Assembly (NCBI RefSeq): GCF_035046505.1
Contig: NC_089830.1
Span: 8,608,315 to 8,672,314 of the forward strand
Source of the DNA: Tiliqua scincoides
Taxonomy: Eukaryota > Chordata > Lepidosauria > Squamata > Scincidae
Reading direction: 5' to 3'
Length of the DNA: 64,000 bases
Both the position numbers and the translations under genes were made by a program. Of the stretch, positions 12,501 to 25,200 are shown in pieces (the first letter of the stretch is position 1; each line of letters begins with the position of its first letter). The notes beneath the pieces are model-generated. The model made no database searches and was not told where the DNA came from. It saw nothing but the letters and a program-made list of their open reading frames with translations.

Positions 12501-15500
12501 AGACCGACCACACGCTGAGTAAAGAAATATTTTCTTTTGTTTGTCCTAACCCGCCCAACACTCAATTTTAGTGGATGTCCCCTGGTTCTGGTATTATGTG
12601 AGAGTGTAAAGAGCATCTCCCTATCCACTCTGTCCATTCCCTGCATAATTTTGTATGTCTCAATCATGTCCCCCCTCAAGCATCTCTTTTCTAGGCTGAA
12701 GAGGCCCAAACGCCGTAGCCTTTCCTCATAAGGAAGGTGCCCCAGCCCCGTAATCATCTTAGTCGCTCTCTTTTGCACATTTTCCATTTCCACTATGTCT
12801 TTTTTGAGATGCGGCGAGCAGAACTGGACACAATACTCCAGGTGTGGCCTTACCATAGATTTGTACAACGGCATTATAATACTAGCCGTTTTGTTCTCAA
12901 TACCCTTCCTAATGATCCCAAGCATAGAATTGGCCTTCTTCACTGCCGCCGCACATTGGGTCGACACTTTCATCGACCTGTCCACCACCACCCCAAGATC
13001 TCTCTCCTGATCTGTCACAGACAGCTCAGAACCCATCAGCCTATATCTAAAGTTTTGATTTTTTGCCCCAATGTGCATGACTTTACACTTACTGACATTG
13101 AAGCGCATCTGCCATTTTGCTGCCCATTCTGCCAGTCTGGAGAGATCCTTCTGGAGCTCCTCACAATCACTTCTGGTCTTTACCACTCGGAAAAGTTTGG
13201 TGTCGTCTGCAAACTTAGCCACTTCACTGCTTAACCCTGTCTCCAGGTCATTTATGAAGAGGTTGAAAAGCACCGGTCCCAGGACAGATCCTTGGGGCAC
13301 ACCACTTTTCACCTCTCTCCATTGTGAAAATTGCCCATTGACACCCACTCTCTGCTTCCTGGCCTCCAACCAGTTCTCAATCCATGAGAGGACCTGTCCT
13401 CTAATTCCCTGACTGTGGAGTTTTTTCAGTAGCCTTTGGTGAGGGACCGTGTCAAACGCCTTCTGAAAGTCCAGATATATAATGTCCACGGGTTCTCCCG
13501 CATCCACATGCCTGTTGACCTTTTCAAAGAATTCTATAAGGTTTGTGAGGCAAGACTTACCCTTACAGAAGCCATGCTGACTCTCCCTCAGCAAGGCCTG
13601 TTCGTCTATGTGTTTTGAGATCCTTTGATGAGGCATTCCACCATCTTACCCGGTATGGATGTTAGGCTGACCGGCCTATAGTTTCCCGGGTCCCCCCTCT
13701 TCCCCTTTTTAAAAATAGGCGTGACATTTGCTATCCTCCAATCTTCTGGCACCGTGGCCGTTTTGAGGGACAAGTTGCATACCTTAGTCAAGAGATCTGC
13801 AACTTCATTCTTCAATTCCTTAATAACCCTTGGGTGTATGCCATCAGGGCCCGGTGACTTATTGATCTTTAATTTATCAATGAGGTCTGAAACATCTTCT
13901 CTTTTAACCTCTATCTGACTTAACTCCTCGGTCAGGAGGGGCCGTTCGGGCAGCGGTATCTGCCCGAGGTCTTCTGCCGTGAAGACAGATGCAAAGAACT
14001 CATTTAATTTCTCTGCCATCTCTAAGTCTCCTTTTATCTCCCCTTTCCCTCCCTCACCATCCAGAGGGCCAACCGCTTCTCTGGCGGGTTTCCTGCTTCT
14101 AACATATTTGAAGAAGCTTTTATTATTCCCCTTAATGTTGCTGGCCATGCGTTCCTCATAGTCTCGCTTGGCCTCCCCTATCACCTTCTTACATTTCTTT
14201 TGCCACAGTTTATGTTCCTTTTTATTCTCCTCATTAGGGCAAGACTTCCATTTACGGAAGGAAGCTTCCTTGCCCTTCACAGCCTCTCTAACTTGGCTGG
14301 TTAGCCATGCAGGCACCCTCCTGGATTTAGTGGAACCCTTCTTTCTTTGCGGTATACACCTCTGCTGGGCCTCTATTACTGTTGTTTTAAGCAGCCTCCA
14401 CGCACTCTGGAGAGATTGGACTCTTTTTACCCTCCCTTTCAACCTCCTTCTAACCAGCCTCCTCATTTGGGGGAAGTCCGCCCGTCAGAAGTCAAGGGTT
14501 TTTGTTAGAGATTTGCCTGGTATTCTTCCCCCAACGCGCACGTCAAAACGGATCGCAGCATGATCACTGTTCCCCAATGGCTCAGTAACGTTTACATCTC
14601 TAACCAGGTCCTGCGTACCGCACAAAATTAAATCCAGAGTCACCTGTCCTCTGGTGGGCTCCGTGACTAGCTGATCTAAGCCACAGTCATTTAGCACGTC
14701 AAGAAATCTGGTTTCCTTATCGTGACCAGAACACAAATTGACCCAGTCAATATGAGGATAATTGAAATCCCCCATGATTACAACCCTGTCCCTCCTTGTC
14801 ACCTCCCTGATCTGTTTCCTCATTTCAAGGTCCCCATCCGATTTCTGGTCTGGAGGACGATAGCACGCCCCCAGTATTACATCGCTGCACAAGCCTGGTA
14901 ATTTAACCCACAGAGATTCTACGGTGGAGTCGGACCCACCTTCAATCTCTACTTTGCTGGATTCTATCCCTTCCTTAACATAAATGGCCACCCCACCTCC
15001 AACACGCCCCTGCCTGTCCTTCCTGTAGAGTTTATAGCCCGGGATTGCGGTATCCCACTGATTCTCCGCATTCCACCAGGTTTCCGTTATGCCCACTATG
15101 TCAATATTTTCCCTTGTCACCAGACATTCCAGTTCTCCCACCTTTGCTCGTAGACTTCGGGCATTCGCATAAAAGCATTTATACACGGAATGCCCCAGGA
15201 TGCGCTGCTTATTCGCTCCTTTGTCCCCGCATCCTCTCATTGTGCCAAACCGTCTATCACATCCCATCACCCTACCTTTCCCAATTTCTTCTCCTACTCT
15301 GCCTTTGTCTTGTTGTTCTCTAACCTCCCCATCCTCATCCCATAGGGATGAGGAGTCCCGAACCGGATGCCCCTCGGCTCCTGTCGGCCTTCCCCCAGGG
15401 ATCAGTTTAAAAGCTGCTCTAAAAGGTGGGCTAAGCTGGCTCTGCCCTCTGCTTGGCAGATCCAACCCCCATCCAGTGCTTTCATCTTGAGTCAAAAATT

Positions 15501-18500
15501 CCCTTCTGCTCTGGCCCACTTGCTGTGTTTCTGTTCCTTTTTTGTATCTTGGGCTCTTGCTGGATGATTTTTGTTTTCTCAGAAGTTTCCATGTGTCTCT
15601 AATAAAACAAATACATCCTAAATTAAGAAAAGAGTTCTCTACAACTCAAGCGCACATCGCTAAACGCAGCTGGCCTTTCAAAAGAGAAATACAATTGTTA
15701 GACAGATTGGCCTTGACAAATCTGGATTTTGGCAGGATCTTTTGTCTTGTTAATGAAACAAAGCAGCGAGCAGAGATAAGTTTTATTTTCATCCTTGTCG
15801 CTTTAATTACTTTGGACCAAGTTAATGGCAAGAGGAGGAATGGAGCACGGCTTTTTAGCAAGCGTGACCCGAGTTTGGGTTTGCTGTGCTGCTGCTTCTG
15901 GGGGAAACCATGGAGTGGGGCAGTCCCTAGGGCATCTTGTCCCAAATTTCCCAACCCAGCTGAACTTGAGGTCATGCACTGAGCCAGGGGAAATTATTTG
16001 TGACTTCTTTCAATCCTTGCAGAATTCCAAAGTCCACATTCTTGACACAGAAACATTTGAAACGACGTTTGGTCCCAAATCGCAAAGGAAGCGACCAAAT
16101 CTTTCTGTGAGCGATGTGCAGTCTCTAGTGGAAAATGCAGCGGCTGAGGCCAGCAGCTACGATCAAGACAAGGACCGGGATTTGGTGGTTGAAGATACTG
16201 GAGTGAAGTAAGCCATTTAAAAGCTCATCTTGGGGAAGTAGAAATCTCCCTCCTCAATTTTGTGTCTGCTGCCAGCTGACCTAGTGACACAGTGCCCAGA
16301 AAGTAATATCTGTGGTCCTTCGGGCTGATCTTAATCATGCTTAACTTCGTGGATTTCTGTCTCTTGATTGAGCTGAATCTCTTCCTCCTGGTCCTTCTCC
16401 TGCATATGTTTGTAGGCCACTTTCCTGCCATTGTAGGATTATTCCATTTTGCAACAAAGCAGAATCCATCTCCATTATGGACAGCCTCCTGTGTGGATGG
16501 TTGTGCCTGGTTGTAAATACAAATGATTTCTGCTACTATTCCTGGGCCCTTCTTTCCTTTCCCCAATATTCTGCTCTGTTAGGGAGCTTTGATTTCTGCT
16601 TTGGGAGGGTACTAGTTTGCCCCAGCTATGTATCATGTTCCTGCATGCCTTCCAAGTTGGTATGACTTTGCTACTTGAGTCTAGAGAATTGCTGTGTTCT
16701 CTGTGCCTTCCTGGTTGAGTGGTTGTAGTACCTGGAGCCCAAAGGACCATTACTGTGTCCTAACCTCCAGTTATTACTGGTGATGTGGGGGGTACAATGG
16801 GAAATTTGAACTGCTGTTATTTTTCAATCACTCCTTTGTAGGGAGGAGGCACGAGAGGAGATCTACAAGAAGGGGCAATCCAAGCGAATCTGGGGAGAGC
16901 TCTACAAGGTATGCTAACGTGGAGGGCAGAAGCTGCAGGATTTTGCCTTCCCCAATACAGACACAATACTGTTTTGTGTCAATGTGCCATCCAGAGCTGC
17001 TTCTGGAAAAACCAGGCCACTGACCATTTCCATGGCTTTGCAATGAGGCCTGCTGGTGTATGGTTACTCCATTGTAGCTTCTAAGACCCATTTTGAAAGG
17101 ACCATAGCTGTTGGGCCCAATAACCACCCCCAGTAGGCTTCCTAAACTGACCTGAGCACCAGCTGCTTTTCTGCACTCTGTATCTTCCTGTGGCCCAGCT
17201 GTTGGATTTCTGCCAGTGTGCGCAAATGTAGCATTTTCAGAAAGGAACTGCTTAGGCTGGGGCTGCAGCACTAACCAGTACATAGAAAAGGTGGGGGCCG
17301 GGCTGGATCACCCTGTATTTACGTTTAATGCCACTCTGCTTAAGAATAATCCAAGAAAGATGTTGGACTTTATGGAGCACTTGGGGAGCTGCTGGCTGGA
17401 ATTTCTGCACTCGCCTTGTGAACTTAAGTTTGTATTCTGGTGTTGAACCTATTTACATCACATTCTCTAATGTTCTCATATTTCTGTTCAGGTTAAACCA
17501 GTCCCAGATTCGGATCCTTTACCATTCTGTCCTGGGCATGCTTCTAGCAATTGAGTCTAGCAACAACTCTGAAATTGAGTTTTTAGTGTACTATTTAACT
17601 CTATTTAACTATTGAAAGAGGCCCGGTTAGTGGACTATGGGGCAGGATAGTCTGAACCAGCCTGGCAAGAACTGAACTAGAATCCTGCAAAATGGCATCT
17701 CCCACTCTGATGTTCCTCACCTCTCTCTGTGAACTGCCAGGTGATTGATTCATCCGACGTTGTTGTGCAAGTGCTGGATGCCAGAGATCCCCAGGGGACC
17801 CGCTCCCCACATGTGGAGGCCTACCTGAAGAAGGAGAAACCCTGGAAACATCTCATTTTTGTCTTGAATAAATGCGACCTTGTGCCCACGTGGGCCACAG
17901 TAAGTCCCAGATCCTTGCTGCATTCAGAGGAGGGGTGTCAGGTGGCACAGGTTGAGAAGGAGCTGTCCTTCTAAGGCTTCCTGTTGGTGGAGGACCAGCT
18001 CTCCAGCAAATGTAGTTGTAACTTGTGTAGTCAGTAAAACCCAGCGAGCTGCATGGTTTCCAATTTCACTGGCTGACTGTCTGAAATAGCTTTCTAGAGC
18101 TATACGAAGTGTTATGCTGCAGCTGATCTGGTTTCTGTTAGTTTGAACTAATTGCTTTGAGTTAGCAAGAAAACCAATTTGAAACAATTTGAGTGTTTCA
18201 AAGCACCGGACAAAGCATCACCTGTTGTGTTGGAGGAGAGTGTCTAAGGTTTTTCACGCAAAATCTGTGCCTTGTGACATGGGACAGTAAATCACGGATT
18301 TTGTTCTCTCCTTCCAGAAGCGCTGGGTTGCCATCCTCTCCCATGAATACCCGACCTTGGCCTTCCATGCCAGCCTTACAAATCCCTTTGGAAAAGGAGC
18401 CTTCATCCAGCTCCTGAGACAGTTTGGAAAGGTATGGGATGCGTTTGTTTTGGCCAGTCTAAATCTGTGGTGAGTGGTAGACTTTGAGTGGTGTTGAAGT

Positions 18501-21500
18501 GTGTCTCTCTGTTGGCAGAGAGTAGCAGTTTCAGAAAAAGCATAGTTTACCTGGGAATGTTTCCTGATGTGCTGGCAAATCTAATTTGCTGAAGGGTGCC
18601 TTGAATCTCCCATTGAGACACAAGGGAGCAAAAACTAGGAGTCCTTGTATGACCTTGATTTGCTGTTCAGCTGTACATTTTTTGCACTGGTCATTTTTTC
18701 TATTTGACAGATTTTTTTTGTTCTGCTTTTCCCTATTAAAACTGAGGCGCATCAACTTGCAATAAAATAAGCATGTGAAAAAGAGTGCAATATAAAGGAC
18801 AGTAAATGCTGATGTTGGTATACAAGCAACATGGATTTACTGTTCTAAATGGTTTTGTGTACTTTTCTGGCATTGGGGGGCATAGATCTGCCAAACCAAC
18901 GAATATTGATGCCAGGCACTAGTCGTGGTAGCAACACCACATTGGCACAGCCTGTATAGAGTGGGGCACAAATGAAGTACAGGGCTAGGAGGTGTGTACA
19001 TGCACATGCCTTCCTAGCTGAGATCCTGTTCTCCATCCCAGTGATTTCCTGTACTCCTGTATGCTCCCACTGCCAACTCAACACTATCTGCTTTCAGCCT
19101 GATTTTACGTTCTGGGAGAAGGGAAACAGTGGTGCACAAGAACAGTTGAGCTCACAGAAAGAGGTGTTCTACTTGGCTGTGCAACCAATGAAGTGGTGGT
19201 TGCTGTTGCTGCTCAGCACCCCTCCTTGCTCCTCTCAAGTGTAATTCTGAACCAGAGTTGAGAAGGTGTGCCGGTTTTCTGGAAATGGAGCTTGCCCTCC
19301 ATAGCTGATTCACGACTCAAGCTCCATTTTCTCCTTCCTTCTGCCCATGTCTATTTCCTGCGTCTCCATAGAAGAGACCCACTGGATAGTGATATATATG
19401 TTATAAATATAATATATATTTGCAAGCTTGTCTAAGTAGCTTTGGGTGGATAGGAGCCTATCAATTGACAAGGCCCCTTTCAGAGAACCAGTGTCTACTT
19501 GGCTCCCCCAGTTGCACACTTAGGAGAAACTAGTTGTTGTAAACCACTGTCTCTACCTTTTCTGGGATGCTGGCAGCAAGCCTTTCTCTGCGCATTTCCC
19601 AACAGTTGCATGTGGACAAGAAGCAGATCAGTGTGGGCTTCATCGGCTACCCCAATGTGGGAAAGAGCTCTGTGATCAATACGCTTCGCTCCAAGAAGGT
19701 CTGCAACGTGGCTCCCATTGCTGGTGAAACCAAGGCAAGTCTCATTCCCGCAGGGCTTGTCAGAATCTGAGCCATCTGTGGGCTGGAGTTTCTAGCCCTT
19801 GCAACTGGAAACATAAGCTTGAGAATATGGGTAATGCCTAATGAAATATGGGGAATGGGGAGGAGGCTTAGCAGGACTTCCTGTGGTCAGGAGGTAAGGC
19901 TTCCATCTGCTTCTGTGCTCTGCCTAGTAGAATAAACTGTGCACATGAGCAGAAGTCCTTAATTTGTTTCATTTGGATTTTTCCAGAGCTGAAAGTACAC
20001 CCGGCTTAAATTAGTCCACTGCAGAAACTCACTGTAAGTCTTTTTCTGCAGCGAGAATCTTGTTTGGTTGAAAGACACCAAATAATTGGATTTACCAAAA
20101 ATGAGTAATGCAGTCCCTCTTATGAGGGCTTTGGTTTAGTTCCCTCCCCCCCCCCCCCGCATGTGATAGGGTCACTTATCTCAGTAGAAACAGCAAGAAG
20201 CAGACAAAAGCCTTGCTTAGTGAAAGAAAATAAATCTGTCCTGCCTCTGTGGATCGGAGCAACCTGCAAGATGTACATGCCTTATTTACATGCCTTATTT
20301 TCTTATGAACAGCCCCACTGGATCAGGCCATAGGCCCATCTAGTCCAGCTTCCTGTATCTCACAGCAGCCCACCAGATGCCCCAAGATTTAATAGTCTTG
20401 AGAGGTAGAAGGTTCAGCTGTGAGATGGTAACATCCATGGGCCACCCAGAAAGCTTCATGGCTGAGAAGTGATTTGAATTTGGCTCTTGGTTGGGCCGAT
20501 CTGCCTCTCCCACTCTCTAGTTCTGTTAGCCACCCTTGTTATCTCACTTGCCCATCCCTGAGAAGACCTGAGGCCTTCGCTCTCCAGCCAAAAGGTGTGC
20601 TGCTTTCACCTCTAATTCTAGCCAATAGGTGCGACATTCATCTTTAATTCCAGCCAAGGGAAGGTAAGGTGGATGCTACTCTTTTTCCAACAGGTATGGC
20701 AGTACATCACCTTGATGCGACGCATCTTCCTCATTGATTGCCCAGGTGTGGTGTATCCATCAGGAGACACAGAAACTGACATTGTGCTGAAGGGAGTGGT
20801 GAGTGTCTTGGGGAAATATTTTGAAACTTTTTTTGTGATCAGACTGATTCATTTTGGGTCTGCGGTCCATAATTCAGCAGCTGATGTTGAGCTCCAGACC
20901 TGACTCCCCCTCCTTTGCAAAGCATGATTCCTTGGTAACTGATAAAGGGAGAAATGAACACACAGGTCTGGAAAACCCCTGCTTTGCTGTTCAAAGCCAC
21001 CTGGCTCTGTGCATTCAGCTGCACATGCTGTGTCTGTGAGGAGGGGCTGATTTCCTGGTTGTTCCCAGGTACAAGTTGAAAAAATCAGAACTCCCGAAGA
21101 TCACATTTCTGCAGTGCTGGAGAGAGCCAAGCCTGAATACGTCAGCAAGACTTACAAAGTAGACGCCTGGGAGAATGCTGAGGATTTCCTCGAGAAGCTG
21201 GCTGCCCAGACTGGGAAGCTGCTCAAGGTGAAGGAGCTTGCCTTTTTTCTCTCTCCACCCCCCCCCCCCCCCGTACAGTTTGGGAAGGCTACCCTGGAAG
21301 GGGCTGCTGATGTGGGATTGGCTTACCTGTGGAACCACTGTCTGATTCAGAAGGCTCAGGAATAGGCCAGTCTTTTTTCAGGAAGTGATGCCATTTGTGG
21401 GAAGGACTTTCAGCAACAAAAAATGAGGATAAGGGGAGCAAGCAGGTTCCTGTCTGGTTCCATAAATTCAGCTGGGATTTTGATTTTAGGACAGTGGTTC

Positions 21501-22237
21501 TTACACATCTAGTGCCGGGACCCACTTCTGAGAATGAGAATCTGTCAGGACCCACCAGAATGTCATGACTGGAAGTGACATCATCAAGCAGGAAAATTTT
21601 TAACAATACTAGGCTGCAATCCTACCCACACTTACCCAGGAGTAAGTCCCATTTACTATCGTTGTTAAAAGAATATACATAGTAGCTTGTTAAAAGTCTA
21701 GGTCTGTAACATTTCCCCAAATGCAGTCCCATACCACGGTAGCATCAAGTCTAATATCTTAAAAATAAAATATTGAAATGAGTGGGGACCCACCTGAAAT
21801 TGACTTGCAACCCACATAGTGGGTCCCGACCCACAGTTTGAGAAACACATTGTTCTGAAAAAGAAGATGTTGAAATCCATGTGCCTGCAACTAACCTCCT
21901 TTTCCTGTATCTGTAGGTTGCAGTGGCTGGGTTAATGGAACCAGACAGAACTCAAGAAACAGATTGTCCATTTTGCATTAGAGAGTTTTGAATAGCGTGT
22001 TCCTCTTGGTTTTTTGGTTGGAGCTGTTCTGAGTGGACCTGAAAGAGTATTTCTGTTTCAGGGAGGAGAGCCTGATGTTCGCACAGTGAGCAAGATGGTG
22101 CTGAATGACTGGCAGCGGGGCCGTATCCCCTTCTTTGTGAAGCCCCCAAATATGGAGCAGAGCCCTCAGGTAAGATCACATGAGCAAGTTGAATGAAGAA
22201 ATGTCTTGATTACAGTAACACATAAGTTATGGGCATT

Positions 22238-22283
<46 letters not shown>

Positions 22284-25200
22284 CTCTTAGCAAATCACTT
22301 TGATGGCAACTGGCATTTGAGCTAACACTCAGCCCCAGCCATGGCAGAAAATTGTGTGACTGTTGGCTAAATGAGTGGTTTTTGCAGAAGGTTTTCCCCA
22401 AATGGGGCAGAGAATTCTTGCCCAGCCTCTTGGTAAGAGGTTGAGAAGGATTTCCATTCAGTTCAGTCCTGCTGACTCACAGTCCTTAAACATTTCCCAC
22501 TCCCAGAATCATAGCAGGTGCGCTTAGATAATGGAGATCTTCCTTAAACGTTCATTTCTGTTTAAATATTTCCCCTGTGATATTTTGTTACAAACCAGTG
22601 CTTTGTTACCATGGATAAAATTGAGACACCTGGACCCCATTGTTTTAAGTTGTGATTGAGTCACTTTGCAATATGCAGGTTGTGGTCATTTATTAGTTCT
22701 AAAAAGAAAGGTTCTGGGAATCCACACCCCACCAGTCTGGAATCCCTGTCCCTAAGTTGGGGGAGGGAGGGAGAGAGACTAGAGTTACTCATTGATGAGG
22801 GAAGTGTGCTCTGAGATGCTCTTTGACAGTAATTTCACACAGAGCTACATTTGGATCAGTTTCTGCGACTGGATCCCAGTGAAACTGGATTCAAATTGAG
22901 TCAGCAGTTCAAGGCCCTATAGTGCTAAATTTCATCAAGAATATCTGGAGAGGAAAAAATGACCGGGTAGAGTGTATTGATAGTTGCAATTTGTAGATAA
23001 GCTCCTTTTCCATATACAATAGTCCCTCGGTATCCATGAGGGTTCAATTCTGCCCGCCCTGCCCCCCCCCAGATACTGATATGCAGATACTGGAATCCCC
23101 TTTTAAAAATGTTTTAAACAGTAAAAATCAGTAAGATTCCCTTCCTTTGCACTGCAAAATCATGCCATTTGCAGGGCAGTCTTTTGCATTCCTGTAAGCC
23201 ACTTCCAGGTCATGCAACCACCTCCCTTGGGCCTGGCTTGCCCCAGAATGCATTGCATGACCCAGAAGTGGCTTACAGAAATGCAGAAGACTGTCCTGCA
23301 ACTGTCATGGTTTTTTAGTACAAAGGTAGTGAAGGCTATTCTCTTACAGATTTTTACTTTTTAAACAGTTTTTAAAATGGGACCCCTGCATCTGCAGATA
23401 GTAAAAGCCACAGATACTGGACCCATGGATAAGGCAGGTCCACTGTATTTGATATATGATATAAAAATGAAACTTTTTTTCTTCCAGCCTGCAGCAGATA
23501 CCTCAGAAACATCCATAGCCACAAGTCAGAGAGAGGAGACGACTGGGGAGGCCACAGAGTCAGAGGTGCTTGCAGAGCAGACTACAAGAGATGACTGCCC
23601 CAGTGTGGCCACAAAATGGCCTTTGTCCCATGTGCGGCAGAACTTTGGGAAGCTCACTGTGGCTCCTCAGTTCTCACAAGAGGACCTGGTACCTGTGGAT
23701 GTGTTGGACGCTGATGAAACTGACAGTGAGCTGGAGGAAGAAAAGGGCAAAGAGGAGGAATGTTGCCAGCTTGGCCAGCCAGGTACCAAGCAGGATTCAA
23801 AGGCAGTGCTGAAGTCTCTAGAGGATAAGATTGCCAAGTATAAAAGATTCTTGGACAAGGCAAAGGCCAAGAGGTTCTCAGCTATAAGGTATGCATGGGT
23901 AGCGCCTTTGCCTTCCACTCCTGTGGGTGGTAGAGCCTGATTATGCTCCATGGCTATAAAGAGGGACTGCTGCCAAAGGTTGAGACCAACCTTTTGCTCC
24001 CCAGCCATTGACCTACTTCTCATCCTCCATCACCAAGACAATCCCGATTTCAGCATGTCACAGGTGGAGATCAGATCGCTCCCAGTGATGCCATGTACTG
24101 TTAAAGAAGACTGCTTTCTTTTCAGTCTAGGGGCCATGTGATATGATGGAAAGTCTCATTCTGGCCCTGTGCATCATTTTATTGTTGCATGGAAGGGGTG
24201 TGTCTGTGTCCAGCAGTGAAATGCTGTCCTGGGTATTGGGTGCCTATAAGATCTAAATGTCTGCCTTCCTTATCTTGTTACAGAATCCCAAAAGGGCTGA
24301 GTGAAAAAGTATTTGTGAAATCTCAGCCTGATTCCACGGCTGTTGCAAGTGATCAGTCTAAAGGTGAGCTTGCAGCTGTGGGGCAGTGTTGGTTTAAGCT
24401 TCCTTTTGAGTGTTTACACCTGAGGCAGTTGGACTGGCTAAGTGTCCGTGAAAGGCTGCTTCTTTGCCTCATGCAATTCTCAAAATATTTCTTTTAGGGC
24501 GTCTGAGGAAAGCTGAGAAAAGGAAGGTACAAGAAGAGGAACAGGAGGCTGATGCTCATCCGGTTAAGAAAAAATTGAGTTCCAAGGAGGTAGGTATCGG
24601 AATTTTCTTTCCCTCTTTGACCTTCCCTGCTCCCAGAGGGAATAAGGAATGCCATGGTTCTCTGACAAAGGAGCCTTCTGCAGTTACATGCACAGCATGT
24701 GTTGCTGGCTTGCTGTGTAAATTCAGCTTTTTGTGTCTTTTTAAAGCAGGTTCTTTGTAGGCTTCCATAAAGTCTGTGTCCCTTCATTTCCCTTGCTGTG
24801 AAAATGAGATTGTATGAAACCAGACCTGATCTGGTTTTAAATAAAGGTTGCAAATTGAGCAGGCTCATAGCAACCATGTTCATTTCCACATTTCTAGAAG
24901 TTTGCATAACTTCTGTTGTGTGTGCTCTTGGGGCAGGATACAGATGCTTTCCTAGACTGACCATAATGGAGAAGGGGAGCAGGACAGGTGCCTCAGTTGC
25001 CTTAGACATTAACAGGTTAGGTGGTGTTCAGTGAATGGGCAAGCAAACTTGCCCATTGTGATTGCAAACTTGTGATTGTCTCAGAGTTTCTTAGGGATAC
25101 ATCTAAGACATGGAGCAAAAGTTGGAAGGGATCTTGACTTGCAAGGCGTAGGGGAAGGGTCACTTCTTGGCCTTGGTGAGGGTTATGTTTGGCAAGCAGT

